Of a DNA stretch of 17,839 nt, positions 14,980-17,839 are shown one piece after another. This DNA is from JAFGOM01 sp964605795 (GTDB lineage: Archaea; Halobacteriota; Methanomicrobia; Methanomicrobiales; Methanospirillaceae). Location of the stretch: assembly GCA_964605795.1 (NCBI GenBank), contig CAZSDZ010000053.1:1-17839 (forward strand), given 5' to 3'. Every line of letters starts with the position of its first letter. The first letter of the stretch is position 1. The notes under the pieces were generated by a model. That model did not search any database and had not been told where the DNA came from. It was given only the letters and a program-made list of their open reading frames with translations. Both the position numbers and the translations under genes were made by a program.

Positions 14980-16320
14980 ATGTCATATGCCCTTGAAATA
15001 CTCGTTATTCTCCTTTTAATTACACTTAATGGCATCTTTGCCATGTCCGAATTTGCGATAGTATCAGCAAAAAAAATGCGGCTTGTAAAGATGGAACAGG
15101 AAGGCAATGTACGGGCAACCATTGCCCTTGATCTTGCCCGGGAACCAACACCATTCCTCTCAACGATACAGATTGGCATCACCCTGGTTGGAATCTTTGC
15201 CGGAGCATTTGGGGGAGCGATGCTGGCAGAACAGCTTGGGGCATATCTCAATAAACTATTTCCTGTAGTGCCGTACAGCGATATACTGAGTTTAGCTCTA
15301 GTAGTACTCGTGATCACCTATATCACTCTGGTTTTTGGTGAATTGGTCCCAAAACGGATAGCCTTGCATAATCCTGAGCGTATTGCCGTAATGGTTGCAA
15401 AACCGATGCTATTTCTTTCAGTCGTGGCTAAACCCCTGGTTATGATCTTAAGTGCCTCGACGAATGCGGTTTTACATGTTGCACGGTTACGGGAGGATAC
15501 CGCACCTCTGGTTACTGAGGAGGATATCCGGATTCTCCTTGCTGAAGGGACAAAGGATGGAATTTTTGATCAATCAGAACTCAGCATGGTAACCGGGGTG
15601 TTTGAACTTGATGATCGCCGTGTTGAAACCCTTATGACACAGCGTCCTGATATTATCGCACTTGATGTACTTGATCCAATCGATGAAAACCTGAAGATAA
15701 TGATAGAGAGCAGTCGTTCTTATTTTCCTGTATATGAGGAAAATATCGATAATATTATCGGGATGATCTCAGTCAAGGATGTTTTGAGAACGATTGTTCA
15801 GGATGACAGGCATGATCTTCGTGCTTCCCTCACCCAGCCTCTGTATATTCCGGAGGGGATCACCGTGTTAACCCTGCTTGAATCGTTTAAGAAGAGTGGT
15901 GTTCTCATTGCTCTGGTGACTGACGAGTATGGAAGTATCCAGGGGATCATCACCCTGCATGATATCTTAGAGGCAATTGTTGGTGATGTTCATACCCTGG
16001 GAGAACCCGTAGAAACACCGATTGTGAGACGTGAAGATGGATCCTGGCTCATTGATGGCGACGTTTCTCTCGAAGATATCCATGATCTGATATCAGTAAA
16101 TTATTCTCCTGAAGAAGGGCGGGGCCATTACCGGACCATAGCAGGTTTTATCCTGTATATGTTGCAGAGGATCCCGACTGCCGGGGATCATTTTGAGCAT
16201 GAAGGGTTTCGTTTTGAAGTGGTAGATATGGATAAAAACAGAATAGATAAAGTCCTGGTATCACAAGTAACCGATATCAGTACCCAACAATTGGCATCTG
16301 AACATCAGTATTTTATGTGA
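14980..16320 (+). CDS. CNNM/DUF21 and CBS-domain membrane protein (CorC/HlyC type)
   Basis: A 446-aa protein with the standard three-part layout: an N-terminal DUF21/CNNM membrane domain (about 1-185) with an initial helix and ISEF-like AMSEFAIVSAKK (21-32), a cytosolic CBS pair (about 205-330, including SRSYFPVYEENIDNIIGMIS and VTDEYGSIQGIITLHDILE), and a CorC_HlyC/transporter-associated domain (about 345-430, with TIAGFILYMLQRIPTAGD). CNNM proteins are linked to Mg2+ or other divalent cation export and homeostasis; older annotations call them hemolysins. It is monocistronic between two noncoding regions. There is no ribosome binding site, so leaderless translation is likely. The substrate cannot be told from sequence. 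Confidence 0.93.
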   Translation: MSYALEILVILLLITLNGIFAMSEFAIVSAKKMRLVKMEQEGNVRATIALDLAREPTPFLSTIQIGITLVGIFAGAFGGAMLAEQLGAYLNKLFPVVPYSDILSLALVVLVITYITLVFGELVPKRIALHNPERIAVMVAKPMLFLSVVAKPLVMILSASTNAVLHVARLREDTAPLVTEEDIRILLAEGTKDGIFDQSELSMVTGVFELDDRRVETLMTQRPDIIALDVLDPIDENLKIMIESSRSYFPVYEENIDNIIGMISVKDVLRTIVQDDRHDLRASLTQPLYIPEGITVLTLLESFKKSGVLIALVTDEYGSIQGIITLHDILEAIVGDVHTLGEPVETPIVRREDGSWLIDGDVSLEDIHDLISVNYSPEEGRGHYRTIAGFILYMLQRIPTAGDHFEHEGFRFEVVDMDKNRIDKVLVSQVTDISTQQLASEHQYFM

Positions 16321-16342
16321 TTATACTTAGGAAAAATCTATC

Positions 16343-16381
16343 TTTTTTTCTCTCATTCTCTAAAGATCCCCAAATTTTTTT
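16343..16381 (+). terminator. T-rich terminator after the CNNM gene
   Basis: Two runs of seven T (16343-16349 and 16375-16381) follow the stop codon within 61 nt, in AT-rich DNA. They fit archaeal oligo-U termination. Confidence 0.45.
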
Positions 16382-16388
16382 CTTAAAT

Positions 16389-16406
16389 TTATAAAAAGGG
16401 GCCAAT
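16389..16406 (+). repeat. Candidate left inverted repeat of the IS
   Basis: All 18 bases recur in order, inverted, at 17813-17836 with a 2-nt and a 4-nt insertion. The region is AT-rich, but the shared GGGG and CCAAT blocks make chance less likely. Confidence 0.4.
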
Positions 16407-16442
16407 TTTTTTTGCTTTTTGAATTTAGTTAACAAGGAGAGG

Positions 16443-16458
16443 AAAGTATATATACTTT
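16443..16458 (+). promoter_or_regulatory. Palindromic TATA box of the transposase gene
   Basis: AAAGTATATATACTTT is a perfect 16-bp palindrome centred 29-30 nt before the ATG at 16480. This is the spacing for a leaderless archaeal transcript, and no ribosome binding site precedes the ATG. The IS therefore probably carries its own promoter. Confidence 0.55.
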
Positions 16459-16479
16459 AACCACTCGTCGCCGCCCGAT

Positions 16480-17646
16480 ATGGGCTCAAAATTCCAAAAA
16501 AAGTCCAACAATTCCCCATTTAAGGGAAAGGAAGGACAGACTGTTGAAATGGCCATAGAAGCCATAAATGAACATATTACTATCACACCATGTGGTACTT
16601 TTACACCTGATGAGATAGTTATTACAACTCTTGGAATAGCTTTGAATCGAGATTCTGCAACCTCATTCTGCAAAATTCCAGAGATTAGATCTCCATCAAG
16701 TACAACATATCGTACTTGCATTGACACAATCGACTATGAGCAGTTATTATTGAACAATCCTTTTTTATTTGGGGTGTTCTCGGATCAACTGTTACATAAA
16801 GGCAGATATTATTCATTTGCCATAGATGAAACAAATGATCCCTATTATGGAGAAATCGTAGATGAAAATAAAGACTTCATTATTGGCGGGAAACAAAAAA
16901 AGTCGACAAATTATTTTTATTCATATATATCAATATATGTAGTCGTTCGTAATAGAAGAGTAACATTGGCAGTATTCCCTGTTCGCAAAAATCAAAAAAA
17001 AGTTACAACCATTAAGCAATTTATTGACATTATTAGAGAGAAAGGATACAAAATCAGAGTTCTTTTATTGGATCGTGGTTTTTATTCCGCTGATTTATTT
17101 CAATATCTTCAGAATGAAGGAATTCCCCACATTATGCCAGTAAAAGCATATGGCAAAAAAATGAAGGATTTATTGGCTAATAATCAAATAAGGGATTTTT
17201 CATACACTATATATGAAAATGGACAAAATGCACAAGAGATTACAATAAAAAGGTTTACCTCACGTAGAACGGCTAAAGATGGAACAATTGAGGAGAAAAA
17301 TCTAGGTTTTGTTTATTTTGGGATTGATTGGAGTTTATTAAAAATTCAAGATGAATATAAATCCAGATTTGCGATTGAAGCATCATATCGAATGAGAAAT
17401 ATTGTCAGACCAAGAACTTCAACGCGAAATCCAGTCATTAGGTATTATTTTGCTATTATTTCATTTCTGCTTAAAAATATCTGGGTTGTAATACTAATGG
17501 AGAATTTTCGAAAGAAGCAACGTGGGCCGATTGTTATAAAAATCGACTGGTTTCGCTTTGAGGCTTTTGTTGAACGATTATGGAGCAAAATAAGGAAATT
17601 AGTCTCAATTGAGCAGCATGGTAATTTTGCCGATGAAATGACCTAA
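16480..17646 (+). CDS. ISH3-family DDE transposase
   Basis: A 388-aa intact transposase of the IS4-like ISH3 group. The DDE residues are visible as D116 in FAIDETNDPYYG, D198 in LLLDRGFYSADL and E300 in RFAIEASYRMR, the last being the YREK-like block of IS4-type enzymes. The protein is Lys- and Ile-rich and its codons are A/T-ending, unlike the neighbouring genes, consistent with acquisition. No frameshift or stop is seen, so the enzyme may be active. It probably has its own leaderless promoter. The exact family name is from motif recognition and length (388 aa is typical for ISH3). Confidence 0.88.
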   Translation: MGSKFQKKSNNSPFKGKEGQTVEMAIEAINEHITITPCGTFTPDEIVITTLGIALNRDSATSFCKIPEIRSPSSTTYRTCIDTIDYEQLLLNNPFLFGVFSDQLLHKGRYYSFAIDETNDPYYGEIVDENKDFIIGGKQKKSTNYFYSYISIYVVVRNRRVTLAVFPVRKNQKKVTTIKQFIDIIREKGYKIRVLLLDRGFYSADLFQYLQNEGIPHIMPVKAYGKKMKDLLANNQIRDFSYTIYENGQNAQEITIKRFTSRRTAKDGTIEEKNLGFVYFGIDWSLLKIQDEYKSRFAIEASYRMRNIVRPRTSTRNPVIRYYFAIISFLLKNIWVVILMENFRKKQRGPIVIKIDWFRFEAFVERLWSKIRKLVSIEQHGNFADEMT

Positions 17647-17812
17647 ATTTTTATTGACTAACCTTTTCCCAGAGGAAACGGTCGTAATAGCTAAGGCTAT
17701 GCTGTTTTGGATGAATTTTGATGTTATTATCAGCTCAGTCATTCAAATTATCCGAGTTGGTAAGAAATCAAAGAGTTGAAAAAATAATGTTAGCTTATAT
17801 TCAATAAAAGTT

Positions 17813-17836
17813 ATTGGTGATCCCCTATTTTTATAA
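17813..17836 (-). repeat. Candidate right inverted repeat of the IS
   Basis: Inverted partner of 16389-16406, lying at the very end of the window. The sequence between the transposase stop and here (17647-17812) is AT-rich and I see no gene in it. Confidence 0.4.
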
Positions 17837-17839
17837 GAG

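Larger units (their letters stand above)
16389..17836 (+). mobile_element. ISH3-like insertion sequence (ends uncertain)
   Basis: AT-rich DNA with one intact transposase gene of the ISH3 group. Two pairs of candidate terminal inverted repeats were found. The outer pair is TTATAAAAAGGGGCCAAT (16389-16406) against its inverted match at 17813-17836, which contains all 18 bases with two short insertions; it would give an element of about 1.45 kb. The inner pair is TTAGTTAACAA (16425-16435) against the complement of 17651-17661, 9 of 11 matching; it would give about 1.24 kb. Both fit the range I recall for this group. I could not find a convincing target-site duplication for either, so the stated limits are those of the outer pair and should be read as provisional. 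Confidence 0.6.

Noticed and set aside
16343..16480. Possible CRISPR or other direct-repeat array in the AT-rich stretch
   Set aside because: There are only homopolymer runs and one inverted pair; no regularly spaced repeat.
17647..17839. Possible tRNA or small gene after the transposase
   Set aside because: There is no cloverleaf-like set of stems, and no open frame with a start signal worth reporting.

Overview
The window looks like chromosome of a hydrogenotrophic methanogen, most likely of the order Methanomicrobiales (Methanospirillum- or Methanoregula-like; inferred, not proven). The reasons are archaeal gene types (Rib7-type reductase, PUA/PP-loop PAPS-reductase-like protein), archaeal TATA boxes with GGAGGTGAT-type ribosome binding sites, a 14-gene Mbh-type [NiFe]-hydrogenase operon, and an ISH3-type transposase.

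Left part (1-4955). On the minus strand a small Cys-containing AbrB-like protein is followed after 6 nt by hgcA, the corrinoid protein of mercury methylation. hgcA runs off the left edge, so its partner hgcB cannot be seen. Across a 317-bp divergent intergenic region lie a small unrecognised gene and a riboflavin/F420-precursor pathway reductase on the plus strand. A stand-alone response-regulator receiver follows. Converging on it from the minus strand is a secreted LVIVD beta-propeller protein, separated from it by a (TC)13 tract and a hairpin. Next on the minus strand is hisH, joined by an ATGA overlap to the gene before it.

That gene (4952-6457, minus) encodes a 501-aa PAPS-reductase-like protein with a zinc ribbon, a PUA domain, a PP-loop and an APS-reductase-style CC...CxxC cluster motif, but no C-terminal catalytic Cys.

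Centre (6661-14842). A complete membrane-bound hydrogenase operon lies on the plus strand, with gene order matching Pyrococcus mbhA-N. It comprises a Mrp-antiporter-like Na+/H+ module (mbhA-H), a linker subunit (mbhI) and the hydrogenase module (mbhJ-N). All [NiFe] and [4Fe-4S] ligands expected from the families are present. Eleven of the thirteen gene junctions are ATGA overlaps. The expected role is to couple ferredoxin and H2 chemistry to a transmembrane ion gradient. In a CO2-reducing methanogen this probably runs toward ferredoxin reduction for CO2 fixation or anabolism.

Right part (14980-17839). A CNNM/CorC-type membrane protein with a CBS pair, apparently transcribed without a leader, is followed by AT-rich DNA holding an intact ISH3-like insertion sequence whose exact ends are uncertain. 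I saw no tRNA, rRNA or CRISPR array.
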